Assembly (NCBI RefSeq): GCF_963678635.1
Contig: NC_087064.1
Coordinates: 15,243,802-15,307,801 of the forward strand
Length of the DNA: 64,000 nucleotides
Reading direction: 5' to 3'
Origin: Symsagittifera roscoffensis
Taxonomy: Eukaryota; Xenacoelomorpha; Acoela; Convolutidae
A model generated the notes under the pieces. That model was not told the origin of the DNA. It made no database searches and saw only the letters and a list, made by a program, of their open reading frames with translations. Positions 43,036-55,100 of the stretch are shown piece by piece. Positions within the stretch are counted from its first letter, which is position 1; each line of letters begins with the position of its first letter. The position numbers and the translations under genes are program-made.

Positions 43036-43869
43036 TTAATTAATTTGCTGTTTTATTCACTTTCATTTACTTTTTAAGGCTATTCAACTCTTCTTATCCG
43101 AAGACTTGGGAAATCTCAAATCTCCCAGTTGTTCTCGAGTTCCTTCTTTACTTACTGAGATGCCGTCCTATATAGAAACGAAGAATTTCGTGTCTTGAAT
43201 GTGGCAGAGAATAAATACGCATCAAGACATCGTAGGACCTGTAGTGTTTTTTTGAAGTGTTCGAACTTTAACTTTTATATATATATAGTAGCAAGGAACT
43301 CACTAATCATGTCAAGAAGAAGCATTATTTTTTGTCAACATAATAATAAATAATGTGCTCAGCATTCTCAAAACACGCTCCAAGTGAAAGGAATATTAAT
43401 ATCTTCTCTTTATAAACATTCAAATTACTATGAAAATAATTTTACAGAATCTGAAAAGTCTATACAACTGTGACAAAATTGAAATCTTTTGGTAAAAACA
43501 ATACAGTTTTTTGTCACAATTCTTGATCTGTCAACTATTTTTTGATTTAAAGGTTCTGATTGATGATAAAAGCATCAACAATTGAAATCAAAATTGGGTA
43601 AATCATTTAGAAGAAACCGAGGAGTAGTTGAATCATGTAGTTTGATCTAGAAATTATATAAAAAATTGCTCCTATATTTCATTTGAAGTGAGATTCTTAG
43701 GTAAATTCTCCCTGAACTGGACAAAAAACCAGTTAATTACGCAAATAAAAGGTTAAAAAAGGAAAATTTTGGATTGATTTGATTAATTTTTACATTAGTT
43801 TCTCAATTTTCCATGGAATTTCACAATTTTCCATAGAAATTGGAAGTTTGAACATTGTTTAGCTAATAT
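43036..43869. other. AT-rich non-coding DNA
   Basis: I see no ORF with motifs; it contains a short (TA)n run near 43281. It lies between two direct-repeat systems. Confidence 0.5.
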
Positions 43870-44490
43870 GAGCTTTCCTTATAGTGTTCAGAGCATTATA
43901 TAACCCGCGTTTTAGCTCAAATTATGATAAAATTTATCGTATTTCAAGCTTTTGAGAGAAAATTATGGAAAAGTCCATTTTTTTTTCAAAACTTTGTATC
44001 ATTGTCTCAACATCATATCAAACAAAACACAAATTATGCTTAAATTTTACGTAAGCCGATTTTTTCATTTAGATCAGACGCAACAAAATGTTAGCCAAAA
44101 CTTTGATACCTCTGCAAACATTTTCTGAAAACCTAAAATTTTTGACTTTTTTCCAAAGACTTTAATTTTTTTTTAATTTTTCCCAAAAATTTGATTTTTT
44201 TTCGACGTTTCCCCATGTTTGAAGTCATATTGAGCTTTTTTCTAAAAACTCAGAACTACACATAACCTGCTTCTGAGCTCAAGTTAGTGTAAATTTTATC
44301 ATAATCTAGTATTTTGAGAGAAAATTGTGGAAAAATCCATATTTTTACTCACAATTTTGTATCATTGTCTCAACATGCTTCCAAAAAAAACACGATTTTG
44401 GACTAATTTTAAACTCCATACGTATGTATTTTTTACATTTTAGTCATATGCGACAAGAAATTTAACCAATACTTGAGATTTCTGCAATCC
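43870..44490. repeat. ~350-bp imperfect tandem duplication
   Basis: Copy 1 (43870-44130) and copy 2 (44225-44490) share GAGCTTT, TTTTGAGAGAAAATT-TGGAAAA-TCCAT, TTTGTATCATTGTCTCAACAT, ACACAA/ACACGA and a GCGACAAGAAAT/GCAACAAAATG word. Diverged and non-coding. Confidence 0.8.
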
Positions 44491-45013
44491 TTCCAAAAAA
44501 TTACATTGGATAATTTTTTCGAAGTTGCAGTATGCTTCAGCATAGTTTCAGGAAGAACTTTTGAAAATTAGGATTACCTAATAAATTAGTTAATTAGTCC
44601 AACAATGATAAATATTATTGAGTTATGAAGTTTTTTTGAAAAATTTCATTTTTTTTTGATAAAAAGTCTAAGTTATTCTCAAAAACTCTTACCAATGACT
44701 TACCATGTACCAAAAAACTGATTGAAAGAACTTCGTTTCACAATCTAAACGTTTTTAACCAGTCATATTTAACAATTAGATATCGCGTCCGAAAGTTTTG
44801 CGAAAAGACTAGACATTTCCACACAAAATCCAAAAAAAAAATCGTTTTTCTTACCATTCTCTTACCATCACACAAACAATTAAATTTTACCATTGGTTTT
44901 TTTTTTTATATTAGACTCTATACCTATTTTTAATACATAGCATGTCTGACCGGAAGTCTATAACGTATCTTTATACATGGGGTCAGCCATGCTCCACCTC
45001 CACCTCCCCCCAA
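44491..45013. other. AT-rich non-coding DNA
   Basis: Poly-T and poly-A runs and a TTACCAT word repeated near 44852-44895. No coding motif. Confidence 0.5.
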
Positions 45014-45037
45014 CCCCCCCCCCCCCCCCCCCCCCCC
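45014..45037. repeat. C24 homopolymer tract
   Basis: A long pure C run in a CCACCTCCACCTCCCCCC context, a likely polymorphic site. Shorter C runs are at 9641 and 10691. Confidence 0.95.
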
Positions 45038-45927
45038 ACTTTAGCTTCAACATCTACTACTGATCCGTCTTGGTGTAGACATCTTCGCTCCCTTCGAGTC
45101 GTTCCAGAGAAGAGTCAAGGATTTTCTTTACGAAAGATTTGTGTCAACATTTGATCAACTGATTTCTTGTTCATGGTTCTTGGCGTGCAGTCGTTAAAAC
45201 TGTCAATTTTGACTTAATTTTTTTTATTTTTAATGCCTTAATTTATTTAGGGAAAATAATTCTTTCATCATCATCATCATCACGTAAAACTTCAACAAAG
45301 TACCCCTAATACTCTCGTGCAGATCATTACGAAATTTTGACCTCGAATCAAAGCACTCATCTACACTAGAAGACAGAGTTAACCTCAACTTCATGATTGT
45401 ACTCTATAAAGTTCCCCTTTTAATGTACTTTTTGGACATCATTTTATTAAAATTTTTGCATCGAGCGAGAGAATTTTTACAATGATCAGCGCTACCAACT
45501 CCGAAAGTAACCTGACTTCAATTCAATGACACACCAATGTCATCTGGGTCTGAAAAATCCAGTTTTCCTTATCTACTTTTTTCCGATCCTCAGTTTTTCT
45601 ATCCTCAATGCACAAAACGGGAAACAAAACGAAAAGACAAACAAAAGAAGAGAAAAGAGAAAGACTAAACTAGTTCGGGCACCAAAACAAAATCGAAAAA
45701 AGGGTAAAGTAGTTTACTTCTTATGCGGCTCCAGAAACTTGCCTTTCAGGGAATTGCTTTATCTATATTTGCCACAAACTTAAACCCAAATCCTGTGCGA
45801 CTCCACAGTTTTCTCGGAATTGCTTTGATATTTGTATTTTTCTTTGTTCTGTCTACCAGTGTTTATTGATAGCAAATTGATATTCTAATCCCAATTTTCT
45901 AAAATTTTGACTTAAGCACTAGCTGAA
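45038..45927. other. No confident gene; probable 5' flank or UTR of a LINE
   Basis: Contains an ATCATCATCATCATCAC run near 45268. The open frame at 45526-45783 is a Lys/Arg/Gln-rich tail without a motif. The LINE ORF1-like sequence begins at 45928. Confidence 0.5.
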
Positions 45928-48000
45928 ATGACAAAGAAAACCAAAAGTTGCAAGACTTGCAAAAAAACATTAAATGAAAAGAAGAAATCCTATGATTGCA
46001 TCTCAAGCGGATGCAAATTTTACATGACTACTGAATGCACTGGGTCAACTCTAGTTTGACATAATTGGTATTGTCAATCTCGGAGAAAGATTGCTTTTTT
46101 TCTACAACTCTTGTGTGTCTGGTAACAAAAGAGACACTCTAGTACGCAACGCAGCAATGCAAAAAAAAACTCTGAAAGCATCAAGAAGATCGAAGTTGAT
46201 CTTTGCAAATTAAATAAAACTGTAGAGGAAATCCAACAATCTATCAGCGGCTTTCTACTGCTGTCAGGAATTGAAACAAAGCAAGTTCCAGCATGGCCTA
46301 AAACTGCAACTAAAAATGGTCTGAAAGTTCTTTCTGTCCGTGGTTTGCGCCTCCAACGTTTACCAAAATGAATTAAGAAGGACATAAGAAAACGTCTTGA
46401 TAACGAAATGAAAGAATTGAACGATATCTTCAAATACCTCAACATTGACTGCAAATGTTTAACAAAGACAACACTAAATCAAGCACAAAACTTGTGCACC
46501 TGTCTTTAGCGAATGAAACAACAGAAGAAAGACAGTACATGGGTCAATATAGAAGTCGAAGACCATTTGCTAACTGAAAACGAGGAAAATAAAAAAAACT
46601 GACTGCATCTTAAAAACTCAAAATTGAAAATTAAGAAATCTGTTTGAACTCTCAAGGAGACAAATTTTCAGTATTGTAGTCCTACTATGCCAATACCAAA
46701 ACATTTGTTTAACTGGAACCTGGCTTGTGCCAGAAATATCGGACGATGCATTAATTCTCCCGGAATTTTCACCTTTGAGAAAAGACAGCAAAACAACGAA
46801 GACAAAGGCAACTGAACACGGCTCGCACTGAAACATGAAATATTCTTTTTTAATATAAATTTTGAGCTTTCAGACTGCCTAATTGCTCAAATTCAGACTC
46901 CAAAAGCTTACCTTTCCTGCTTTCTACCTAGCGCGCCAACGCCCAGCACATATCGCCATTCTTTGAAAAAGTTCATGACTTTTTTGGAAAGATTGAACCA
47001 TCTTTCCTACGATCGTAGCTGCCCAAATGTTCTTATATCAGGAGCCATTAATTTCAATGCCACTACTTGGCCAATCATACAACCAACTGATGCGGATGAG
47101 CGTAGAAAACTCGACTTGATGACTGATTTCCACTGTAATCAACACATTCTGACATCAATAGACAAAGTGGATGTTGTGCTGTGTAACCAACCGGATCCTA
47201 TTCTGGATATAAAGGTTGATCTGCAGCTCAATGCTCTATATTGCCGAAAAGAGAAAAAAAGAATTATCACGCACAAATCTTTTCAAGATACGCTAAGCAA
47301 CAATGGTATCAGAAACCAACCACAATTGCATCCTCGATTTTCTGGAGATTGGTGCTTTTTCCTTAGTCAACGCAGACTGGGAAAAACTTGAGAGTGAAAT
47401 AGTAGATAAGACCTTCAAACCATAACTCTGCAGTAATAATAATCGTTTAGTCAAGTCATGGTACACATGGTTACTCAAAATCTTTCTTGCAATCCTGTCT
47501 CAAAAGGAAAACAATTCATAGAAAATCTCTACCACCGTGGATAACATCATCAAACTCAAACCTGATAAAAATTTATTAAATACCTTAAGAAAACGCATGG
47601 AAAAAGAACCCACCAAAGCTGGGATAACCAAGCTCGAAAATATTGATAAACTTGTAAAACTCAATTGACGAAGATCAGACTGCTTTTGAAGTCGTTAATC
47701 TTGAGGACAGAAATTTCACTAGGCTAGTAAAATATGTGAAGGGGAACACTACGACAAAGGAATTATCACCAACTTTATACTGGAATGACAACACTGCCTA
47801 AAGCGACAGATAAATTGCAAATTAATTCAACCAGTACTATCAAAGCCTGTTCAATAAACCAAAAGAAATACTTTGCATATTGCATCAAGCCAATATTAGC
47901 GTCATTAGTGATATTATTAGTGAAAATATTAGCCAGAGCGATTTGTGTACTTGGCGAGTCAACTGTGCTTGCAACTGCTGCTTAAACTCAGAAAACTTTG
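45928..48000 (+). pseudogene. Decayed CR1/Jockey-like LINE: Cys-rich ORF1 and APE endonuclease
   Basis: From ATG at 45928 a frame encodes KSCKTCKKTLNEKKKSYDC and CKFYMTTEC, a Cys pair pattern (C-x2-C ... C ... C ... C) like the PHD/zinc-knuckle fingers in ORF1 of CR1-type elements, followed after a stop by a Lys-rich helical region (46170-46330, EVDLCKLNKTVEEIQQS). From about 46860 an APE endonuclease is visible: SAPTPSTYRHSLKKFMTFLE, LNHLSYD, CPNVLISGAINFNATTW (usual GDFN), ILTSIDKVDVVLCNQPD. The longest frame, 46963-47391, belongs to it. Beyond 47400 only scraps remain, and no RT catalytic motif is found, so the element is truncated at the 3' side or disrupted. Confidence 0.68.
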
Positions 48001-48399
48001 ACATCAGCTAAAATTGTCAAAACTGGGAGTTTGATCTTAATCTTAAATTCTGTGATAGTTTTTTATCATTTTAAACGTTTTAGCACATTTTGGCTAATCA
48101 AAGATTTTAAAAGGTTTAGCACATATCAAAGATTTTAATAGGTGTCAAACTCGTCATTATTTTAAAACTTTGAAAAGTTAACCAATCACAACTTCACAAT
48201 TAATACTAAATTATGTATCAACTATTAGGCAACAATTTTTTAATTTAGGCAAAAATTTTTGAGGTTTTTCAGTTTTTTTTGTTTTTACAGCTCCGTTTTG
48301 TTGCTAGTTTTATGCAAACATGTAAGTTTTTGCAATATTTTTGTTTTTAGCCAAATACCTTTGCTTCTGGAACTATAGCCTTTGTGTCAGCTCCCTACT
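48001..48399. other. AT-rich spacer
   Basis: Local repeats of TTTTAAAAGGTTTAGCACAT and AAAGATTTTAATAGG (48080-48150). No gene. Confidence 0.5.
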
Positions 48400-50335
48400 C
48401 TAAACTCGTCGCGCTGGTTAATTCCCAGTCTCTCTTTCCTAATGTGCAGCGCCTTTTAAGTAAGTAACTTAAGGCTGCTGAGGGCCTGGTCGATTATCTT
48501 CCAATTAAACTCCGATTTACCACAATCACTACCAAACTGCGTTATAAGCTGTCCACCTGGTGTACCCTCTTTTTGGTGTTCCTCAGTCCTTGTGTTGAGA
48601 TGTTGGACCGTCTGACCAAAATAGATGGACTTGCACCCATAACATTCAAACCTTTACACCCTTTTTTCAGTTCCGTGAATACAGTTTGCGCATTCGTGCA
48701 CTTTTTTGCTAACGTCTGACTGTGATTCCCCCGATATTGAATCATCAAGATGGGTGGTGAAACGCTGCTATTTTCAGAGGACTTTCTTTTCTCAGGCAAC
48801 TTCTTCTTGTTTTTTCCTCCCATATGATATTTTTAAGGGCTTGCGATGCAATCCGCGACTATCAACTTTCCGTATATTGGTTCTCCAACCACTGTCTACG
48901 GTTGATTTCTTTCGCTTTATCAAACTTTTTCCATGTGGATACACTGCGAAAAACTCAGTGAACAGTTCCTGCGATCACACTAGTCTTGTATTGAAGGGGC
49001 GCAACTTCTAAAATTGAGTATGGTATCTGTATCTGTTGGTATCTGATATCATCCACAGTTTTTTTTCCGGAAAAGGTCAAAACTTTTTTGCAAACCCAAA
49101 ATCCCATTTTGTCAGATGTGTTTAGTGTCTCTCTTGTGAATTGTACAATTGAATGTGGTAAGTTTGCTGGCCGCAGCACATCTTCAGAATCATCCGTCAC
49201 TGTTTTCAATATTTCGTCAATGTAATTAGATACTCATCATCTGATATATCACCGCATTTTACGTGATGCCAGTACAAACAGCTTTGTCATGCCACACCTT
49301 TTGACCTGCACGTGACCTTCTTATTGCACTCGGGACATATTCAATTGAGATCTTTTTCGGGCATAAACATTTCGGCAATTTCCCTCTATAGTTCAGTTTC
49401 GTACTGCTTCAGCCAATTTGCTGAAATAACGGCAAGAGATGCCCCCATTGCCAAATCATTTTTTCTGAACTTTCCATAATTCATTGCATTAGAAATGGAC
49501 TAGACTAACTGCCAGGTTCAACAGTTTCATCCTGTTTTTCCTTGCAGTTGATGGTGTTTCATCTCAGTCATACAGCTTTCTTAGAGCTATGTCTATTGCT
49601 TCTTTGAGTGGAATTTTTGTATACAAATTCTTAATATCTACAGATATCATATTTTCATTGGTCTCAAGACTAATGCTCTCCAAGATTTCTTTCGCTTCTA
49701 GTGAGTTGGTTTCGACGTCTGTGCCCTCAATTTTCTCAAAACATTTTGCAAGAACCTTGTTTACGTTATAGTAGTTATAGTAAGAGCTACCAGGCAATGA
49801 GAGGACCGGTCTTAATGAGGTATTCTTTTGTGTACTTTCGCCAATCCGTGAAGGCTGGTGGGCTGCCCCCCAGTAGACATCATCCTTGTGTAGAGATTCT
49901 TACGTATTCCGCCCTTTTTCATCAGAGTCAACAATTTCTTTTTGATATGTTTTTCTATCTTCATAACGATCGAATCACTTGTTCCTTTGCTTTCGCTGAG
50001 CTGTTTTGAATCTAATAATTCCAATTGCTTGTTCTCGTAGATATTCTTCCTCATTACACAAAAACAAACACCCTTGTAATACGTTACCGCAACCAATCCA
50101 TAATTCTTCATTTTTTTTCGGGCCTTTCCAACACCCATGTCAGATGGTGTTCATTTCACCCTTTTAGCATAAGCTTTTTTGACTGCTTCCATCACACAAA
50201 GGGCCTCTCTTGGGACTTTTTGATTTTTGAGATCCAAAAGAAATATATCAAAATTGTCGAGAAAGTGTGTCCCAATAATTTCATGCCTGACAGGATGTTT
50301 CGGCGCTAAAGCTAGCACTTATTAGTATCTTAGCT
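48400..50335 (-). pseudogene. Penelope-like element, copy 2, decayed
   Basis: Minus strand, in order: N-terminal part with SLHGLAKVHK (49812-50138); PGSSYYNYYNVNKVLAKCFEK and motif A SVDIKNLYTKIP (49564-49797); and motif B NDLAMGASLAV (49430-49455). A Cys-rich insert with CPEC (49326-49337), a second Cys pair with one Cys changed to TGA, WHHVKC and GDISDDEY (to 49245) follows. A deletion then removes the end of the finger, and YIDE stands where copy 1 has YVDD. After APLQYKTSVIAGTVH comes a decayed GIY-YIG domain with YFGQT and TRTEEHQKEGTPGGQ (48540-48640). It retains the ancestral AMGAS where copy 1 has AMTAS. Many stops. It proves the zinc-finger insert is a family trait. Confidence 0.82.
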
Positions 50336-50453
50336 TCAGAGACTACAAAAAAATTCGAAGTAAGTTTATCCAAAACTTTCATGAAGAAAGGGAACAATAG
50401 ATGAGCCAAATATGTACATTTAATGGAGTGGATTTTGTCTACTAATAAAAAAA
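50336..50453. other. Spacer between PLE copy 2 and ORF A
   Basis: The unit-2 counterpart is 55796-55851 plus the start of the longer ORF A frame. In unit 2 the ORF A frame opens 70 bases earlier, so the real start is uncertain. Confidence 0.5.
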
Positions 50454-50759
50454 ATGAGTTCAGTTCTAATCAATGGGGAATTAACCATCGGGAGCTTGTA
50501 TGCGCAAAATAAAATGGCAAGTTCTGGTAGTGCGTTGGTTTTTGAGGACCCAAATGGAATGGCACAAGTGAGAAAGAGGGGGAACAGGCGTTTCGAACAT
50601 GATTCGGTAACGTACAGAAACGATGTGAAAACAACTGGAGGACTAGTATTTTCGTTAGCACAACTTTTCAACGCAAGTAGCGCTTTGCTCTTGTCAATAA
50701 AAAGTAGTAATTATCTATCAGGGCAAATTGAAGTTTCCGTTAAAAGAGGTCGTGAATAA
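50454..50759 (+). CDS. ORF A, unit 1: unrecognised small protein
   Basis: 101 residues beginning MSSVLINGELTIGSLYAQ and ending SVKRGRE. It is soluble-looking, with alternating polar and hydrophobic residues suggestive of beta strands, no signal peptide and no transmembrane segment. The unit-2 copy (55852-56229) is 90 per cent identical over these residues and also open. Differences are not concentrated at third codon positions, so purifying selection is not evident. The opposite strand also has an open frame, but it is Leu/Phe/Ser/Pro-biased like a shadow frame. ORF A faces ORF B tail to tail with 203 bases between. I do not recognise it. Confidence 0.45.
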   Translation: MSSVLINGELTIGSLYAQNKMASSGSALVFEDPNGMAQVRKRGNRRFEHDSVTYRNDVKTTGGLVFSLAQLFNASSALLLSIKSSNYLSGQIEVSVKRGRE

Positions 50760-50962
50760 AAAAAGCACATTTCCGTATTTTTTACACCTGAGGTAACCAC
50801 GTTTGATCTGTCAGCAAATTTTTGGGAATTAACCACTAAAATGTAAAGCAAAATGAACTAGATACGTTTTTCACCTGAGAATTTTTAACAACTGAAAACA
50901 TACTCCCGAGGTATAGTAATATCCTCGTTTCCAAAGCCTAATGCTTACACCTGTTTTGTATT

Positions 50963-51328
50963 TCATAATCTCACACTCTCTGATTCACTCAGTGGATAGA
51001 AAGTAGGGATAAGCTTGGAATATTCAAGCAGGTAGGTTGCATCATCCCACCAGCTGCTCTTCTTAAGAGCCTTCACTGAATATGACGCCAAATACATGCA
51101 AAACTTTAGCCTTACTTCTGAAGCCACTGATTTAAACATTATTTCCCCCCTTTTAAGCTTGTCTGAGTTCTCTTTTGTTTGAGTGCACTTGCTAATTAAG
51201 CTAAAGGATAATCTTTCGATCTCAAAAATGTTTCCAAAATTATATGCGAGTAAAGTTTCGCCAGTTAATTTTCCTATGCACAAAAAAATGATGGTTGACT
51301 CACCAAAGAACGCTTTCATGTTTTCCAT
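50963..51328 (-). pseudogene. ORF B, unit 1: shortened by TGG-to-TGA
   Basis: 121 residues starting MENMKAFFGESTIIFLCIGK. It ends at a TGA where unit 2 has TGG (SERLW), which removes the last 26 residues. It lies directly downstream, on the same strand, of the gypsy Pol tail, in the place where some LTR elements have an env or extra ORF. It contains a WWDDATYLLEYSKLIPTFYP segment but no signal peptide, membrane anchor or known motif. See the intact copy at 56355-56798. Confidence 0.5.
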
Positions 51329-51339
51329 GATGAGGTTAT

Positions 51340-54300
51340 GTATTTTCTTATCATGAGTAAATTATCTAAGCAAAAACAATAATATTATCATCATTATCAT
51401 CATCATGGTCTTTATAAAACAAGCAGTCCCAATACCATTTTTTACCTCCTGTTCTATTCTGTGATTCATTATTAACATCATTTACAGTACTAGCTGCTTG
51501 AGATGCTGATCCTGTTTTTACTTTTTCTCTTAATGGTATTTTGGAGGCTGTTCTGTTTCCTACGCTTTCCTTGGTTCGTCGGTGGGTATACTAGGTTGAG
51601 TCTCTGCAAATGCTGATGTGGCGATTGGTTCTATGATGTTCAATACTTCCGTTGGAGTACTGAACTGATCGGAGTTTATTCTGTCTGATGTAACTGTTTT
51701 CTGTCAGGGGTAGACCGACTAGGAGATTCTACTTTTGAGTTAGCGTTAGGGACCTCCGCAACTTTAAAAATGTATTCTTATTTCTCTGTTTCTTTTGTTG
51801 CATTGTTTTTTGCGCTATTATTTTTTTCTCCCGCTTCCTGAGCGTTTATTTGTGTTTGTTCATGAAAAACGTTTAACTTATCATAATGAACTTTTTGCTG
51901 TTCCCTTGATTTTTGGTCTTCAATTACAAAAATTAGATAATTTACAATATCTTTGAGTATGTGTGGTCCGTTATAAAAATAACTTACATTTTAATGTTTC
52001 TCCCTTGCCAAGGGTTGGGTTAAAAATAGTAATTTGAGGTTCACGTTATAGTTAAATGTTGCTAATCAAGTTCGTATTGTCTTCTGTCCTAGTAAGTCTT
52101 TTGCCGTTCTTGTTCGACATTCATTGTATCAAGCACCAGTTCGTGCTTGTTTGAAGTTCCTTCTTTAGATTTCTGACGTAGTCGCTTGGCGTTGCAAAAA
52201 TTTTACTTTATGGTGTTTCGTACCTGCCATCTATTGGCAAGGAGCGAGGACGACCGAAAATTAAATGATATGGACTGTATTTTGTCACTGCATGAATTGA
52301 AGATACATAAGCCATCATAACTGTTTGAAGATATTTGGCCCAGTCATTGTGGTTTTTTCCGACTTATTTAGACAAGATTTTTTCGATTTTTCTGTTGGTT
52401 CTTTCAAACATTGCGTTTCCCCGAAGATGATGTGATGTTTTGCTAGTTATATCGATTCCCAGTACGGAACACAAATTTTTGAAAAGGTGTGGCATGAAGT
52501 TTGATCCCTTGTAGCTGTGCAGATTTGCTGGGCAATCAAAGCATGAAATCAAACTATCGATCAATGACTTAGCTACTGTCGTTGCTTCTTGGTTTTGAAG
52601 TGGTATCGCTTCGTATCACTTTGAGACTTGATCTCCAATTAAAAGAAAATACTTGAATGCTTCTGATTCCGGTAGCGGTTCCATGAAATCTAACGCTATC
52701 TGCCAAAATGGATGGCTTGGCTTACATGTCTGCAGTGGATGTTTATGTTTCTGGTTAGGTTTCTTTCTGGCTATGAATTTTTTACAGCTATTAACCTTAA
52801 ATATTAATCTTTAATATCCCGACTCATTCCAGGCAAGTAAAACTTTTCTTGAGTACGCTGAAAAGTCTTTTTGTATCCAAAAAGTCCACAAGATTCATGT
52901 AACAAAACGACGATTTCCTCCATGAACACTGGAGTCACAACAAATTGGATTACGATGTACTGTTTTTTGGTTAGTTTTTTTCTTTTTATTAAGTCGTTTA
53001 CAATTAGCTAATTCTCGAATTTTTTTCCAAAACTTCTATAAAGTCTTTGAAGAGCCATTAATTTGCGTTTTCTATGGTCTCACCTTGTTTTTCACGCAGC
53101 TCTTGCCGTTTATATTTCATCAGAATTCAGTTGAACCTATTGTAATTCTAAATCGGGAGTTGTCAGGGCTTGTTCCCAGACATTGTTCGATTGTTGGTTT
53201 TGTTGGTTTTCTGTTGGTTTTCTTATTTGATTAACCACCTCCTCAGTGGTAGTTGGAACCCTTGACAAGCAGTCTGCATGTAGATTTTCCTTTCCCGCGT
53301 CGTTGGAATTGCCCTAGTTTTTCCAAGCATCTCGCTATCATATCGTCTGGCTCCTTGAAGCTATAAAGCCACGTTAAGTCTCTGTGATCCATAAACATTA
53401 GAAATTTTTGTCCCAACAGACAGTTCCAGAAGTAATGCGTGAAACAAACGATTGCATGAAGTTCCCTTTTGATTGCGGAAAAAGTCGTTGTCTTTTATTC
53501 AGCGTTTTGCTGGCGTAGGCAATAACTCGATCTATGTCTTGCTGTTTTTGTGTCAATATGGCCCCTATCACAGTTACTGAAGCATCAATTGCTAGGGTAT
53601 ACATATCGTCATTTTTGGATATCCCAGTGTTGGTGCTTGCTGCAGATTTTCTTTCAGTTCCTTCAAAGTTTTTTTTGCAAGCTTAATTAAGAAAGATTTT
53701 TTCACTCCTTCTAAGATGTTTGCGAAGTGGTTCCGCTGTTTTTCCAAACCCCTCAATAAACTTGCGTTAGAACCCAATGAGTCCTAATATCGCCAGCAAT
53801 TGTTTAATTTTTTGAGAATCTTTCAGGTGTTTCACTGCGTTTTTTATTTTAAACCCTGTTTCTTTCAGTCGGCACAAAAAAAAAGTTCCAACCTCTCTAG
53901 ATTGTCTTCAAACGTTATACCAAAGATTATAATGTGGTCGAGGTACACCAAAATAATTTCTTATGAAAACCCACTCAGAATTAACTCCATCAAGTTTTGA
54001 AACGCTCCTGGCGCTGAAGCGAGACCCATCGGTGGTCTTTTCCATTTAATGAAACCCATCGTCGTTATGAAGGCCGTAAACTTTTTCGAGTTTTCATCTA
54101 GCGCCATTTGAAAATAACCAGAAGTTAAATCAGTTTTGGAAAAGAACAACGTATCAACCAATGAGTCGATGACATCACTTTTCCTTGGTAGGGGCCAGCT
54201 TGTCTTTTCGATCTGATTGTTCAATCCTCTGTAATCAACTACTAATCTGTGGGATCCGTCTTTTTTTAACAAGTAGGGATGGGGCTGCCTAATTCGAGTA

Positions 54301-55100
54301 ATTTGGTTCAACTAGGTTGCTTTTTCCAAATTCTCCACGATCTTTTTCATGGCTTTTCGCTTTTCAAAATTCATACATCCATATGCCCGCCGAAATGACC
54401 TTGACCGTCAGCGTTTAACTTTGTTTTAAGTCTGATTTCATCCGGAAACTTTAAGTCCGTTGAGTTGCGTGAAAAGATTTGGTTATGTTTATCAAACATT
54501 ATCTGTACATTTTTTTTCTTCTCTTCAGATGACAATTTTGCATCATCCAGAGTAGCGTGTTTGCCAAAAGGCCCCTGATGCTGCGGTCGTTCCTTGCTAG
54601 TAAAGAGTCCGTTTACTTGAGTCTGATTTCTCAAATTGGTATAACGAGCAACTTTGCTGTCATGGTATATGTTCATTGCTTCCTTTCGCTTGTTCACTTT
54701 CTTCAGGCGACTTTTCTTTGGCATACACTAACCAGTGAATCAGCTACCAGTAGTCAGGTTTTATCTTCGAAATCCTATATGCCTTCAAGTAAACCTTCCG
54801 TGCTACTGAAGACGGTCCCGTTTTTATACTTAATGAAGATTTCGACTAGTTTTTCATGTGTGCTGGAGATTGTTGCATTCCTCTCTGCTATTGCAACGTT
54901 TCGGACACTGGTCGTTGTTTGTGCTGATATTGGTAGCGCTGTCCGATGTTTCGTGCTGAATGGCAGTTGTTCGCCAATATTTAAAAATTATCTTGATCTA
55001 ACATGAAGTCCAAACCAAGAAGGCAGGGTAAGCGGTTATCCGCCGTTATTAGGTTTCGTTTAGATTTTGATGTCGACACTACCAACTATTTTCAACGCCA
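51340..55100 (-). pseudogene. Ty3/gypsy element, copy B
   Basis: Minus-strand order: protease-end and linker region (54740-55080); Pol N-terminal linker with NQIFSRNSTDLKFPDEI (54371-54724); RT with YLLKKDGSHRLVVDYRGLNNQ and SKTDLTSGYFQMALDE (53961-54311), PPMGLASAPGAFQNLM, and motif C read as YLDH near 53930 instead of YVDD; RNase H with LAIDASVTVIGAILTQKQ and AYASKTLNK (53398-53604); integrase zinc region (52810-52990) and core CPANLHSYKGSNFMPHLF (52364-52564). A degraded Pol tail and a TTATCATCATTATCATCATC spacer lead to ORF B. Stops and shifts occur throughout. The catalytic Asp loss in motif C is shared with copy C. Confidence 0.86.

Noticed and set aside
45526-45783. Lys/Arg-rich frame ahead of the LINE
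   Set aside because: Low complexity and no motif; probably part of the LINE 5' region.
46074-46454. Minus-strand 126-codon frame with a hydrophobic end
   Set aside because: It is antisense to the LINE ORF1-like region and has shadow composition.
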